The translations under genes were made by a program, and so were the position numbers. The notes beneath the pieces were generated by a model. The model searched no databases and was not told where the DNA came from. It saw nothing but the letters and a program-made list of their open reading frames with translations. Source: JAYODW01 sp038116745 (GTDB lineage: Bacteria > Pseudomonadota > Gammaproteobacteria > Ga0077536). Taken from it: a stretch of 64,000 nucleotides of DNA. Positions 25,317-33,984 of the stretch are shown one piece after another (position 1 is the stretch's first letter; every line of letters begins with the position of its first letter). Where the stretch lies: contig JAYODW010000010.1 in assembly GCA_038116745.1 (NCBI GenBank), positions 47,369 through 111,368 of the forward strand, written 5' to 3'.

Positions 25317-25353
25317 TGCCTACGCCAGCCAGGGCGGATAACGGTTTCCCTGC

Positions 25354-26211
25354 GTGAGCGGCGTGAAACAATTCACCACAGAAAGCTTTGCTTCGGACTT
25401 CGTCTTCCTCGAGGGGCCGCGCTGGCACAACGGCCGGCTCTGGGTCTCCGATATCTGGGCGGAGACCGTCTACAGCATCGGGCCGGATGGGGCGCGTGAG
25501 GCCGTGGTACAGGTTCCCGGGCGCCCCTCGGGCCTCGGGTTTCTGGAGCGGAACACGCCGCTGATCGTCTCGATGACCGAACGCTGTCTGTATCGGCTCG
25601 AAGCGGGAACTCTGGTGCAGCACGCAGATCTGTCCGCGCTCGTCAGTGCGGATATTAACGACATGGTGGTGTGTCCTGATGGTCGCGCTTACGTCGGGAA
25701 CATGGGCTACGACCTCTTCTCCGGCGCGCCTTCACGGCAGGCCGAGATTACGCTGGTCGAGCCCGACGGTGCTGCGAGAAATGTCGCTGAGGGTCTCGAT
25801 TTTCCAAATGGCATGGCCCTGGTGGATGGCGGCAAAACTCTGGTTGTAGCCGAATCTTTCGGTCATCGGGTGAGCTGTTTCTCCGTGTTGCCGGACGGCT
25901 CGCTGACGGATAAACGCGTCCTGATCGAGCTCCCCGACCTGGTGCCTGACGGGATCTGTGCTGACACCGCGGGACAGATCTGGGTCGCCGGCGCCATGGG
26001 CGGCCGGTTTGTGCTGGTCGGCCGCTCCGGGGTGATGGCGGAGATCGATGTCCGGCCCCGAGCTGCCATCGCGTGTCAGCTCGGTGGCGCCGACGGATGT
26101 GATCTTTACTGCCTGACCTATGAAGGTGGCATAGAGGAGATATCCCGAGGTCAGCCGGGTGCACGCGTGGAAGTTGCGCGTGTTGATACGCCGGCCGCCG
26201 GATCGCCCTGA
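25354..26211 (+). CDS. SMP-30/gluconolactonase-like beta-propeller hydrolase
   Basis: This 285-residue six-bladed propeller of the SMP-30/gluconolaconase/LRE family has FVFLEGPRWHNGRLWVSDIW with the metal-binding Glu, VCPDGRAYVGNMGYD, LDFPNGMALVDGGKTLVVAESFGHRV with the metal Asn, and LPDGICADTAGQIWVA with the metal Asp. Such enzymes hydrolyse sugar or other lactones. The start is a GTG at 25354. The gap to the PilZ gene is only 37 bases, so co-transcription is possible though no functional link is evident. Confidence 0.87.
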   Translation: MSGVKQFTTESFASDFVFLEGPRWHNGRLWVSDIWAETVYSIGPDGAREAVVQVPGRPSGLGFLERNTPLIVSMTERCLYRLEAGTLVQHADLSALVSADINDMVVCPDGRAYVGNMGYDLFSGAPSRQAEITLVEPDGAARNVAEGLDFPNGMALVDGGKTLVVAESFGHRVSCFSVLPDGSLTDKRVLIELPDLVPDGICADTAGQIWVAGAMGGRFVLVGRSGVMAEIDVRPRAAIACQLGGADGCDLYCLTYEGGIEEISRGQPGARVEVARVDTPAAGSP

Positions 26212-26278
26212 GCGCAGCGGTTTATTTCCCGTTCGGTTTTACCAGCTTCAGCTAAGGCGTATTCGCCTAGCGCCAGGC

Positions 26279-26983
26279 CTACCAGATCTCACCGAAGGGT
26301 CGCAGCTCAACGTTGAAAGACCACGCTGAACGGTCCTGCTGCAGCAGGTGCCAGACCTCGTCCGCTATGGCTTCCGGTTTGATGAAAAAATCGTCCGGGC
26401 GGTCGGTAAAACGCCGCCGTGTCCAGGGCAGATCAATCACCGCGTCAATGACGACATAAGCGACGTGGACCCCGCGGGGACCAAGTTCGCGCGCCATGGC
26501 CTCCGCCAGAATTCGCTGCGCGGCCTTAGTCGGCGCAAATCCCGCGAAGTTGGCTTTTCCACGCAGGGCGGAGGTGTTGCCGGTGATGATGATGGCGCCC
26601 CGCTCCGCTTCGATCATTGCCGGCGCCAGAGTCTGGGCGAGAGACAGCAGCGCTGTGGTGTTGACCCGGAAGTTGGCCTCCAGCGCGGTGGTGTCAATTT
26701 CAAGAAAATTGCCGAAGGCAGCGGCGACCGCGTTGTGTACCAGTACGCTTGGATGTCCCAGGGTCTCTCGCACACGGCCAAGCGTTGCGGCCAGCTCGTC
26801 GGGAGCAGAAATGTCGCAGGGAAAGGCATGGGCCGCAGGCATGGCCGCCTCCAGTTCTGCCAAGCGGTCGGCATTGCGCGCCATCATTGCCACGGAGTAG
26901 CCCCCCGCAGCCAGGCGCCGCACCACAGCCGCGCCTGTTCCGGGACCGACGCCGGTGACCAGCGCAACAGGCCGCTCTGTCAC
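26279..26983 (-). CDS. SDR-like protein lacking the catalytic tyrosine
   Basis: This 234-residue Rossmann-fold protein keeps the SDR cofactor motif (TGVGPGTG, residues 10-17) and the VHNAV block, but the Tyr-x3-Lys site reads GFAPTK, with Phe in place of Tyr. A similar degenerate protein is encoded at 38691-39455. A known classical-like SDR subgroup also lacks these residues. The role may be binding or a different chemistry. Its GTG start overlaps the stop of the upstream GST gene by four bases, so the two are translationally coupled. Confidence 0.82.
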   Translation of the reverse strand: MTERPVALVTGVGPGTGAAVVRRLAAGGYSVAMMARNADRLAELEAAMPAAHAFPCDISAPDELAATLGRVRETLGHPSVLVHNAVAAAFGNFLEIDTTALEANFRVNTTALLSLAQTLAPAMIEAERGAIIITGNTSALRGKANFAGFAPTKAAQRILAEAMARELGPRGVHVAYVVIDAVIDLPWTRRRFTDRPDDFFIKPEAIADEVWHLLQQDRSAWSFNVELRPFGEIW

Positions 26984-27801
26984 GCCTGATCTCCGCTGTT
27001 GCGTGATTCGAATCTGGACAGGTAGGGCTCCAGATCGGGTGCGAAGGCCGGGTGCGTCCGCAGCCGCATGTAATGACCCAACGCCTCAGGGGCCTGCTGC
27101 CAGGTGGTGGAGGAGAGCACGGGCTCCAGGCCAGCCTCCGCAAGATGAACGAGCCTGCCCTGCTCGGACCAGAGCATGGTGAGCTCGCAGACGAAGCAGA
27201 TATCCGCGAGGCTCAGACGGGAGCCAACGAGCGTTTCGCGACCACTGGACAGACTTGTTTCGATTCCGCCGAGGAATACTCCCAGCGCCTGTTCAGCGCG
27301 GGCATGCGCAGCCCTCGAGACGGTTTTGTTCATGAGTTCAAGCAGGTAAGGCTGCGTCTCGATGCCGAGCCGCAGTCCGGCATCCATGAAGGCGTCTATG
27401 CGCGAGGCCTCATAGGGATCGTCGCCATAGAGGCATCCAGGCTCGGGAGCGAGTCGGGCGACAGCTCGGGCAATACTGTTCGACTCAAAAATACCGACCG
27501 CGCCGTCGGGACTGAAAGCGGCCGGAACGGTTCCGTAAGGATGCGCTTTGAGAAACGCTTTGGTCTTATGCAGCGGGGTGCCGCTGAAGCCCACGCGACC
27601 AAATGTTCGGGTTTCAGGACCGCGCTCACGCTCCTCGGCGGTCAGCGGACGCGCATCGAAATCCCATAGCCAGCCGGCCAGCGCTTCCGGCCTGTCGCTG
27701 CGGATTTCCAGCGTGACGTCCGCGAGCCGTGCGGCAATGGTTGCTTTCCACAGACGCGGGCTCGGCTGGTAGGAGAAGATGCGCAAGGACGCGGTGCTCA
27801 T
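26980..27801 (-). CDS. Glutathione S-transferase family protein
   Basis: This 273-residue protein has a thioredoxin-like N-terminal domain ending in YGTVPAAFSPDG with the cis-Pro and FESNSIARAVA with the Glu-Ser glutathione contact. A helical C-terminal domain follows, with LSLADICFVCEL (the N-capping Asp motif) resembling the elongation-factor-1B-gamma type. An insertion of about 40 residues between the first helix and the cis-Pro (RPEALAGWLWDFDARPLTAE region) makes it longer than a standard GST. It is translationally coupled to the degenerate SDR gene. Confidence 0.85.
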   Translation of the reverse strand: MSTASLRIFSYQPSPRLWKATIAARLADVTLEIRSDRPEALAGWLWDFDARPLTAEERERGPETRTFGRVGFSGTPLHKTKAFLKAHPYGTVPAAFSPDGAVGIFESNSIARAVARLAPEPGCLYGDDPYEASRIDAFMDAGLRLGIETQPYLLELMNKTVSRAAHARAEQALGVFLGGIETSLSSGRETLVGSRLSLADICFVCELTMLWSEQGRLVHLAEAGLEPVLSSTTWQQAPEALGHYMRLRTHPAFAPDLEPYLSRFESRNSGDQA

Positions 27802-27854
27802 CAACGCATGGTCCTCACGACCGGGTATGCCTCATCGCGGAGGTCGGCGGACCG

Positions 27855-28292
27855 TCAGCCGTTATGGTCGAACAGGTTGATGGTGTCCCGTCCGGCGCCA
27901 AAGATGTCGACTTCCGGTTCTTTGTCGCGCACGACGTTGCCCAGAACGTAGGGGTACTCGTCGAAAACCACTCGGCGGACGGTCGCGACGCAGGGAACGT
28001 GGTCGCCGCTTTTGGTCACGCCGGTAAATCGAATGGCGTGCTGGGTTTCGCCCGAAAGCGCCTCCTGAAACACTGCAGTCAGGCGTTGGTGGTCCGACGA
28101 CAGGACGTGGTCCATAAGATTCGCCTGCTCCATGTCTGACTGTGAGTAGCCTGCCTCATCCTGGTAAGCGGCTGACCAGCAGATGAACTGGCCTTTGGAA
28201 TTAGCTACGAAGATCCAGCCCGGAAAGCTGTTCAGAAGTTCCCGCCAGAACTCCGGCGTCTTAACCAGGACGTTTCCGCGACGTACACGCAT
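27855..28292 (-). CDS. Stand-alone PAS domain protein
   Basis: This 145-residue protein consists almost entirely of one PAS domain: FPGWIFVANSKGQFICWSAAYQDEAGYSQSDM, then SSDHQRLTAVFQEALSGE and a final PAC-like segment. There is no output domain, so it would act by protein-protein contact with a kinase or cyclase encoded elsewhere. It is 53 bases upstream of the GST gene on the same strand. Ligand unknown. Confidence 0.8.
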   Translation of the reverse strand: MRVRRGNVLVKTPEFWRELLNSFPGWIFVANSKGQFICWSAAYQDEAGYSQSDMEQANLMDHVLSSDHQRLTAVFQEALSGETQHAIRFTGVTKSGDHVPCVATVRRVVFDEYPYVLGNVVRDKEPEVDIFGAGRDTINLFDHNG

Positions 28293-28321
28293 AACCGAAT
28301 CTCGCTTCTATTGCTCAGCAT

Positions 28322-29146
28322 TCAGAACTCGTAGCTGACGCCCAGTGCTGCGATGTACTGGTTGGCATCGCCGTGATCGTCAACCAGTGGCGTATCAGCG
28401 GCATCTCCCAGCAGTCGGACGTAACTGACCGAAACGAGCCCGGACCATTGACCGACGAGGGGGACGCGGCTACCCAGACTGATCCTGACGTCCTTGAAGC
28501 CGGCGTCAGCATCGAATTGAGGCAATCCTGATCGTCGGCTCTGCACCGGGTCAATGCCGAAGTAAGTCGTCATGTAATTCGAGCTCGCCCAGGTTGTCAT
28601 CACACGCAGAGAACCCCAGGGCATCCATTGTTTCGAGCGCAGGGTTGAGAATATTTCGACCACGGTCCCGTCGTGGGCATCGCTGAAATCGGCGAGAGCG
28701 TTGACGCCCAGACGGATAGGTCCGGTGGCGTAACGTACAAACCCCCCCGCTTCGAAAGCCCTGTCCACATCACCCATGCCGCGCAAAAAGTCAGCCTTGC
28801 TGTCCTTGCGTCCGCCTCGCGTTTTAATCATCGGCCCGAAACGTAACCCGTTAGCGCGATAAAAATTGGCCTCGAGCGAGCGCCCGCGAAGAATGATGCG
28901 CTCACGCCAGCTCGCACGAACGTAAGGCACCGCGTCCAGCTCGTATTCATCGGCACCTTCAAAATCCGGCCCCAGGGCGGCCAGTACGCCGATGCGGAGG
29001 TCCCAGGGTCGAACGGCTTCATCGACTACGTCGGAATCAAGATCGAGCGAACCGGTCGTGACAAGGTCGACCTGTTCCTGAGCTATTGCGGGGAAGAGAG
29101 CGATGGCGCCCAAGGTCGCTATGCAGAGGGTACGAATCCGATTCAT
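28322..29146 (-). CDS. MipA/OmpV family outer membrane protein
   Basis: This is a 274-residue outer-membrane beta-barrel. A signal peptide is visible (IRTLCIATLGAIALFPAIAQEQ, cleavage likely after AIA), then alternating strands such as WDLRIGVLAALGPDFEGADEY, a typical MipA start, and a C-terminal aromatic YEF that fits the Bam recognition rule. I choose the second ATG (29146), with AAGG upstream, over that at 29164. The family includes scaffold proteins of murein synthesis and antibiotic-linked porin-like proteins. An unusually AT-rich stretch precedes it. Confidence 0.87.
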   Translation of the reverse strand: MNRIRTLCIATLGAIALFPAIAQEQVDLVTTGSLDLDSDVVDEAVRPWDLRIGVLAALGPDFEGADEYELDAVPYVRASWRERIILRGRSLEANFYRANGLRFGPMIKTRGGRKDSKADFLRGMGDVDRAFEAGGFVRYATGPIRLGVNALADFSDAHDGTVVEIFSTLRSKQWMPWGSLRVMTTWASSNYMTTYFGIDPVQSRRSGLPQFDADAGFKDVRISLGSRVPLVGQWSGLVSVSYVRLLGDAADTPLVDDHGDANQYIAALGVSYEF

Positions 29147-29164
29147 GGACCTTATCCTTGTCAT

Positions 29165-29232
29165 CAGAACAGTAGCTTAAAAGATAAATTTAAAAATTTT
29201 TGTAATTTTATATCACAACAAACTAATTTTAT
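29165..29232. promoter_or_regulatory. AT-rich upstream region of the mipA-like gene
   Basis: This short interval consists almost wholly of A and T runs, in strong contrast to the GC-rich surroundings. It must contain the mipA-like promoter and abuts the end of the aminotransferase gene. Curvature and H-NS binding are plausible. Several -10-like hexamers overlap, so I do not name one. Confidence 0.45.
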
Positions 29233-30522
29233 TCAGTTAATTTTCAGCCAACGACACATCGCTTCCAGCCCATTCACGACCGGCGCGCACCATCGCCGCA
29301 GAAAAGCCTTTGTGACTGGTTCGTCAGCCGCCGCATCGAGCGCTTTGCTGCCGTCGAAGTCCACGCAGGCGATGCGCAGTGAAAGCTCAGCCTCCGGACG
29401 GCCGAAGCAGCTTCCAGGCAGACAGGCCACACCGGTCTCGTCGAGCAGGCGTGTGCAAAGGATTGTGCTGTCAGTAATCCCATTGGCTGACAGCTGAGCA
29501 CGCAGCGGGTCGAAATTAGGAAACAGGTAGAAGCCACCTTTGGGAGGAGTGACTTCAGCGCCGATGGCGCTGAAGGCGTTCCAGGCGAAGTCGCACAGGG
29601 CGCTGAGAATGGCGCGAGAACGTCTGAGGTAGTCGTCGAGCTGGGGATGGTCTTCAAAAGCGGTCACTGAAGCATGCTGAATCGGCGCGCTTGTCGAGGT
29701 GTAGGTCTCGCTGGCAACGGCAACCAGTGCGCTGTGCAGCCAGGCCAGCGTGGTTGGGAAAACGAACGCGCCGAGGCGCCAACCGCCAGCGCCGCACCAT
29801 TTGCTCAGACCATTGCTGATGATGGTGCCCTCGGGGTAGTACCGCGCAATGGAGACATGCTCCCCGGTGAAATTAAGGCCCCCGTAGATCTCGTCAGAAA
29901 GTACCAGCACACGATAGCGACGCGCGACCTCGGCGATCGCTTGCAGCTGCTCGTTGCTGTAGACCATCCCGGTGGGGTTACCGGGATAGTTGATGATGAG
30001 CAGGCGCGGCGACTCCGGATCTGCACGGCAGATGTTTTCCAGCGCTGAGGGTGTTACGCCGAGACCGGTTTCGATCGCGGTTGGCAGCCAGTGCAGATTG
30101 CGTCCGATGATGCGCGCCTGAGGGGCATAGGACACCCAGCTCGGCGCCGGGATCAGAAGGTCGCCGTAATAAGTCAGCTGGGTCAGGAACATCAACTCTT
30201 TCGTTCCCGGCCCCACGAGCACATGCTCCGGTGAATACTCGAGCCCCTGGGTACGCCGGTAGTAATCCACGATCGCTTCGCGCAGGCGCGGCAGGCCTTT
30301 GACCGGCAGATAGTCCTTCTCAGCCGCGTTATCGCGCAACGCCTCCGTGACCAACGGCGGTACGGGGAAAGGTGATTGCCCAAGGCCGAGCGCATAAACC
30401 GTGCGGCCGCTCGCCCGCAGACTGCGACTGAGATCGTTAATGGCAACGGTTGCCGAGGGGCGCATACCGCGGACGTTGAGGTTGAGATGGACGGCTGGTG
30501 ACAAAGGGGGGGCAGACTGCAT
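29233..30522 (-). CDS. Pyridoxal-phosphate aminotransferase, class I/II
   Basis: This 429-residue fold-type I PLP enzyme has YALGLGQSPFPVPP at the N-terminus, NYPGNPTGMVYSNEQL with the cofactor Asn, LSDEIYGGLNF with Asp and Tyr, and SNGLSKWCGAGGWRLG carrying the PLP-binding Lys. The C-terminal half has PPKGGFYLFPNF and LPGSCFGRPEAELSLRIAC, the latter with the carboxylate-binding Arg. It most resembles aspartate/aromatic-type aminotransferases. The specific amino acid is not determinable. It precedes the mipA-like gene on the same strand, separated by an AT-rich gap. Confidence 0.9.
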   Translation of the reverse strand: MQSAPPLSPAVHLNLNVRGMRPSATVAINDLSRSLRASGRTVYALGLGQSPFPVPPLVTEALRDNAAEKDYLPVKGLPRLREAIVDYYRRTQGLEYSPEHVLVGPGTKELMFLTQLTYYGDLLIPAPSWVSYAPQARIIGRNLHWLPTAIETGLGVTPSALENICRADPESPRLLIINYPGNPTGMVYSNEQLQAIAEVARRYRVLVLSDEIYGGLNFTGEHVSIARYYPEGTIISNGLSKWCGAGGWRLGAFVFPTTLAWLHSALVAVASETYTSTSAPIQHASVTAFEDHPQLDDYLRRSRAILSALCDFAWNAFSAIGAEVTPPKGGFYLFPNFDPLRAQLSANGITDSTILCTRLLDETGVACLPGSCFGRPEAELSLRIACVDFDGSKALDAAADEPVTKAFLRRWCAPVVNGLEAMCRWLKIN

Positions 30523-30751
30523 GGACGGCGCTCCGCGCTGGTTAGAGTCGGTGGCATTTCACGCTAAAACTACGCCGCCTGTCAGTGGGGTCCGGCTTGC
30601 TCCGACAGACCTCGCGACATACCCTGCGCGAGCTCTGCAGATTACCAGCGGGGAACCGTGAGGATCGGACTGAATCCTGGCCCGGCGCGTTGGAGTAGTC
30701 ACTCAGCCGCGGACCTCTGCAGTTTTCTAACCGGCCTTGGAGATTTCCTGT

Positions 30752-31342
30752 ATGTGTCCAAGAAAGACTGTGCTTCATCGCCTCTTCAGCACCGTTCTGG
30801 CGGCTGGCCTGCTGATGCTTGCAGCCTGCGCTAATGCGCCGCAGATCCTGCCTATCCAGCCGCAGGTCGCACGGTCCGGGAGCTCGGGCTCAGCGGCCGA
30901 GCGCAGTCTGTCGGTCAAAGTCATCGATGCACGGGACAACGAGATCGTGGGGTATCGCAATCCCCAGGTCGCGGCGTCGGTGCTCACCGCGGCGCCGGAG
31001 ATGATCGAGGCAATCGAGCAGGCGCTTCAGAGCGGTTACCGCGAGCAGGGATTCCGCGTTGTCTCTGCGGACGAAAGTGCGGACATTGCACTTGAGGTGC
31101 GTTTGACCGAGCTGTCCTACGCGCGCGAGAGCAGCGGCCTCATGCGTGAGCTCAAGACCGCCGCGGCCGTGGAGGCCGTGAGCACAATGCAGGACAAAAC
31201 GGTCAATGCCATATACCGGGCGGGTCAGGGCAGGGATTCATTGTTTGCCCCGACGCAGCATGACAATGCAGCCACCATGAATGCCCATGTCGATGCCGTG
31301 CTCGATGAGCTGCTCAGCGACACAAGACTGACCACGCCCTGA
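30752..31342 (+). CDS. YajG-like lipoprotein
   Basis: This 196-residue putative lipoprotein has a hydrophobic leader ending in the lipobox LAAC (LLMLAACAN), with the acylated Cys at about residue 26. The mature part has SLSVKVIDARDNEIVGYRNP and SADIALEVRLTELSYARES, matching the YajG pattern. The start at 30752 has GGAG nine bases upstream. Function of YajG is poorly known. It is found in the outer-membrane lipoproteome. It lies 21 bases upstream of an SDR gene and may share its transcript. Confidence 0.85.
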   Translation: MCPRKTVLHRLFSTVLAAGLLMLAACANAPQILPIQPQVARSGSSGSAAERSLSVKVIDARDNEIVGYRNPQVAASVLTAAPEMIEAIEQALQSGYREQGFRVVSADESADIALEVRLTELSYARESSGLMRELKTAAAVEAVSTMQDKTVNAIYRAGQGRDSLFAPTQHDNAATMNAHVDAVLDELLSDTRLTTP

Positions 31343-31362
31343 GCAGCACGGCGACAGATTCA

Positions 31363-32130
31363 ATGTCGGCGATAACCGATTCAGCCGTGGGCACTGCGCT
31401 GGTGACCGGCGCCGGTTATGGGCTCGGCGCGGCGACAGCCGAGCATCTGGCGCGGGATGGTTTTGATCTCGTGGTGACCGATCTGGAGCTCGGTATGCTG
31501 ACCGACACGGTTGCTGCTATCGAGGCCCTGGGGCGGCGCGTCCTGGCCTTCGCGCTCGACGTGCGCTCGGTGCCGCAGATGGACGACGTCATCGCGGCGT
31601 CGCTCGACACGTCTGGCGTGCTGGATGTCCTGGTCAACAATGCCGGCGTGCCCCTGTCCCGACCCGCGCTGGAGGTTGAGCCCGAGGAATTCGACAACCT
31701 GATGGCGATCAATGTCCGCGGCGCCTACTTCATGGCGCAGCGCTTTGCGCGCCGGCTGGTATCGGCCGGGCGGGAGGGCTGTGTCATCAACATCGCTTCG
31801 ACATTCTCAGTCATCGGCGTGCCGGGCGTATCGGTCTACGGCCTGTCAAAAGGCGCGGTCGCAGGCATGACCCGCCATCTGGCTGCGGAGTGGGCGCAGT
31901 ACGGGATCCGGGTAAATGCGGTGGCGCCTGGCGCGGTGGAAACGCCGCTGCGGGCAGCGCACTTCGCCGCGCATCCCGACTGGCGGGCCTGGAATCTGGA
32001 ACGGATCCCGCTCGGCCGCTTCGGCGCGGAAGCGGATACGGCGGCCGCGGTGGCTTATCTGGCGAGCCCGGGCGCTCGCTACGTCAACGGCCATCTGCTC
32101 GTGGTCGATGGTGGCCTGACCGTTACCTGA
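31363..32130 (+). CDS. SDR family NAD(P)-dependent oxidoreductase
   Basis: This 255-residue classical short-chain dehydrogenase has all key residues: cofactor motif TGAGYGLG, NNAG, the catalytic Ser in NIASTFSVIG and YGLSK as the Tyr-x3-Lys pair, followed by NAVAPGAVETPL. The Asp at the end of strand 2 (VVTDLEL) predicts NAD(H) rather than NADP(H). C-terminal VNGHLLVVDGGLTVT is complete. Substrate unknown. Confidence 0.92.
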   Translation: MSAITDSAVGTALVTGAGYGLGAATAEHLARDGFDLVVTDLELGMLTDTVAAIEALGRRVLAFALDVRSVPQMDDVIAASLDTSGVLDVLVNNAGVPLSRPALEVEPEEFDNLMAINVRGAYFMAQRFARRLVSAGREGCVINIASTFSVIGVPGVSVYGLSKGAVAGMTRHLAAEWAQYGIRVNAVAPGAVETPLRAAHFAAHPDWRAWNLERIPLGRFGAEADTAAAVAYLASPGARYVNGHLLVVDGGLTVT

Positions 32131-32138
32131 CCTCCGGC

Positions 32139-32600
32139 TCAGAGCTCCGCGATGCGCGTGCGCGCAAATCCTTCGTCGTAGGGAGACAGGGCACGCACCT
32201 CAAGCGTCAACGAGTAGAACATCCAGCCCGTTTCCGTGCGCACGTACTCGTCGACGTATTTGCCCATGATCCAGCAGGCGATGGGCTCGGGTTCTTTGAC
32301 GATAGGTGCCCAGAGGTCCCAGCGACCTGTAGCACGATCGCCGTAGATTTCGATCAGTGGGTTCGTCGCATAGTGGTCGACGAAGCTGATGACCTTGCTC
32401 ACGCCGGTAAAGAATTCGTGGATAGCGGCGCGGCCCTCGTGCCTGCCGAACGGACCGCCGTCCCAGAAGCCGTCTTCGATGAACAGACTGGCAATGCCAT
32501 CGGGGTCATAGTCCTGATCGGCGAAGGCGCAGTATCGTGCCTTGAGTTGCTTGATGGACTCGATATCAAAAAGCCACTGCAGGCGCTCGGCGTCGTTCAC
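32139..32600 (-). CDS. SnoaL-like / NTF2-fold protein
   Basis: This 153-residue NTF2-like protein has ESIKQLKARYCAFADQDYDPDGIASLF at the N-terminus, the usual helix of the SnoaL_4 group, then WDGGPFGRHEGRAAIHEFF. Relatives are isomerases, dehydratases or ring-hydroxylating beta-subunit-like proteins in catabolic gene clusters. The start is a GTG. It converges with the SDR gene eight bases away. No certain catalytic residues, although the Asp and His in DQDYDPD and FVDHYA match family positions. Confidence 0.8.
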   Translation of the reverse strand: MNDAERLQWLFDIESIKQLKARYCAFADQDYDPDGIASLFIEDGFWDGGPFGRHEGRAAIHEFFTGVSKVISFVDHYATNPLIEIYGDRATGRWDLWAPIVKEPEPIACWIMGKYVDEYVRTETGWMFYSLTLEVRALSPYDEGFARTRIAEL

Positions 32601-32682
32601 CCGGGAAACCTCTCTACAGTTCGGTGCACTCTGGACGGCGTCAGCCGCAGAGTTGACATGCGTGACGGATGAACCTTCCCGC

Positions 32683-33126
32683 TCAGATCGAGTCGGTCCG
32701 CGGCAGCGAGGCCGCTGGCCGGTTCAGCAAGTAGTCAATTCTCGCGGCGGCGCGTTCACAGTCATCCAGACTTGTGAGTACCTTAAAACGCAGCCGCAGC
32801 GAGGGCGTTTCTCCCTGCAGTTCGGCAAGCACCGCGCGGGTCAGCGGGTTGCACGCCTCATTGAGCCGCGATTCCGCTGCTAACAGGGCCGGATCGGCCT
32901 GCTGAGTGAAAGCCTCAGGTAGCGGGTAGCGGTCGAGCAGCGCGTCGGCAACCTGGCTTTGATAGAGAAATATGCGTTCGCTGCGGGACACCTGCTCGGC
33001 AGGCTCCGCTCGCGGGCTGGTGTGATTGAGTGAAGCGCAACCGGTGATGAATGAAAGCACGAACGCGAGTGCGGCCTTACGCCATCCCGGCTGGCTGCTA
33101 CTTCCGATGCGTTCCTCATTCAGCAT
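32683..33126 (-). CDS. Hypothetical lipoprotein
   Basis: I do not recognise this 147-residue protein. It has a type II signal sequence (ALAFVLSFITGC) with the lipobox Cys at residue 30, then a helix-rich mature part with two further cysteines (Cys92 and Cys123) that could form a disulfide. The start at 33126 is supported by GAGGGGA seven bases upstream, although the frame is open much further. It is divergent from the nitrile hydratase operon across a 228-base gap. Confidence 0.7.
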   Translation of the reverse strand: MLNEERIGSSSQPGWRKAALAFVLSFITGCASLNHTSPRAEPAEQVSRSERIFLYQSQVADALLDRYPLPEAFTQQADPALLAAESRLNEACNPLTRAVLAELQGETPSLRLRFKVLTSLDDCERAAARIDYLLNRPAASLPRTDSI

Positions 33127-33354
33127 CCCTATCCCCTCGGGGCATGGCAGGGCAGAACTCCATATTCTGATACCAGACCGCACCCTAAGCTTAGCGCGTT
33201 CGCGAATTGACGCCAGTGAAATTTTTAAAATCTGTGAACCGGTCGACATTTCCAGCTTTCCGCGGCCGGGAGCTAGCGGATGCAGCGACGCAATTGAGTT
33301 CCCTGTCCGGTGCTTGTAGCGTACCGGCTCCAGCTGAAGCGGCAAGGGGGCTGC

Positions 33355-33984
33355 ATGAACGGAATCCATGACCTGGGCGGCCTGACCTGCTTCGGGCCTA
33401 TCCTGCGCGAGCAGAACGAACCCGTGTTTCACGAGGACTGGGAGCGCCGTGTTTTTGCCAACATGATGTTGAGCGGTTCTTTCCTGGGGCCGGTTGACTC
33501 GTACCGTCATGCCATTGAGCGCATGGACCCCGGCGCATATCTGCGCACCACCTACTACGAACACTGGCTCGCGGCCCTGGAGACGCTCAGCGTGGAGCGC
33601 GGGCTCGCCGATGCGCCGCGCTTCGATCAGACGCTCGAAGCGGAATTGATTGACAGCATCGTGGCAACCGGCATGCCGGCAACGCGTGAGGATGCGGATT
33701 CCACGCCGCGCTACGTGCTTGGCAGCGAGGTGGTGGCGAGGAACCTGAATCCTGCAGGCCATACCCGGTTGCCGCGCTACGTTCGCGGGCGACGCGGCGT
33801 GGTTACCGCGCTGCACGGCAACCACGTCTTTCCCGATACCGCGGCCCACCAGCTCGGTGAGGATCCGCAGCCGCTGTATCAGGTGCGCTTCAGCGCGCGC
33901 GAGCTGTGGGGTCCGGAGGCTTCGGCGCACGACGGAGTCTATGTCGATCTATGGGAAAGCTATCTGGAGGACGCACAGTCATGA
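33355..33984 (+). CDS. nthB: Nitrile hydratase subunit beta
   Basis: This 209-residue beta subunit of nitrile hydratase, which hydrates nitriles to amides, begins with the hallmark MNGIHDLGG and has EPVFHEDWERRVFA and YYEHWLAALE. The C-terminal SH3-like domain contains RYVRGRRGVVTALHGNHVFPDT and QPLYQVRFSARELWG. An AAGGGGG ribosome site precedes the ATG at 33355. It is the first gene of a beta-alpha-activator operon and its stop codon overlaps the alpha start by four bases, the order typical of cobalt-type enzymes. Confidence 0.95.
   Translation: MNGIHDLGGLTCFGPILREQNEPVFHEDWERRVFANMMLSGSFLGPVDSYRHAIERMDPGAYLRTTYYEHWLAALETLSVERGLADAPRFDQTLEAELIDSIVATGMPATREDADSTPRYVLGSEVVARNLNPAGHTRLPRYVRGRRGVVTALHGNHVFPDTAAHQLGEDPQPLYQVRFSARELWGPEASAHDGVYVDLWESYLEDAQS

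Noticed and set aside
33208..33230. TTGACG followed by an AT-rich stretch as a promoter for the nitrile hydratase operon
   Set aside because: The best -10-like hexamer (TAAAAT) is only 13 bases away, too close for a sigma70 promoter, and other spacings give poor -10 boxes.
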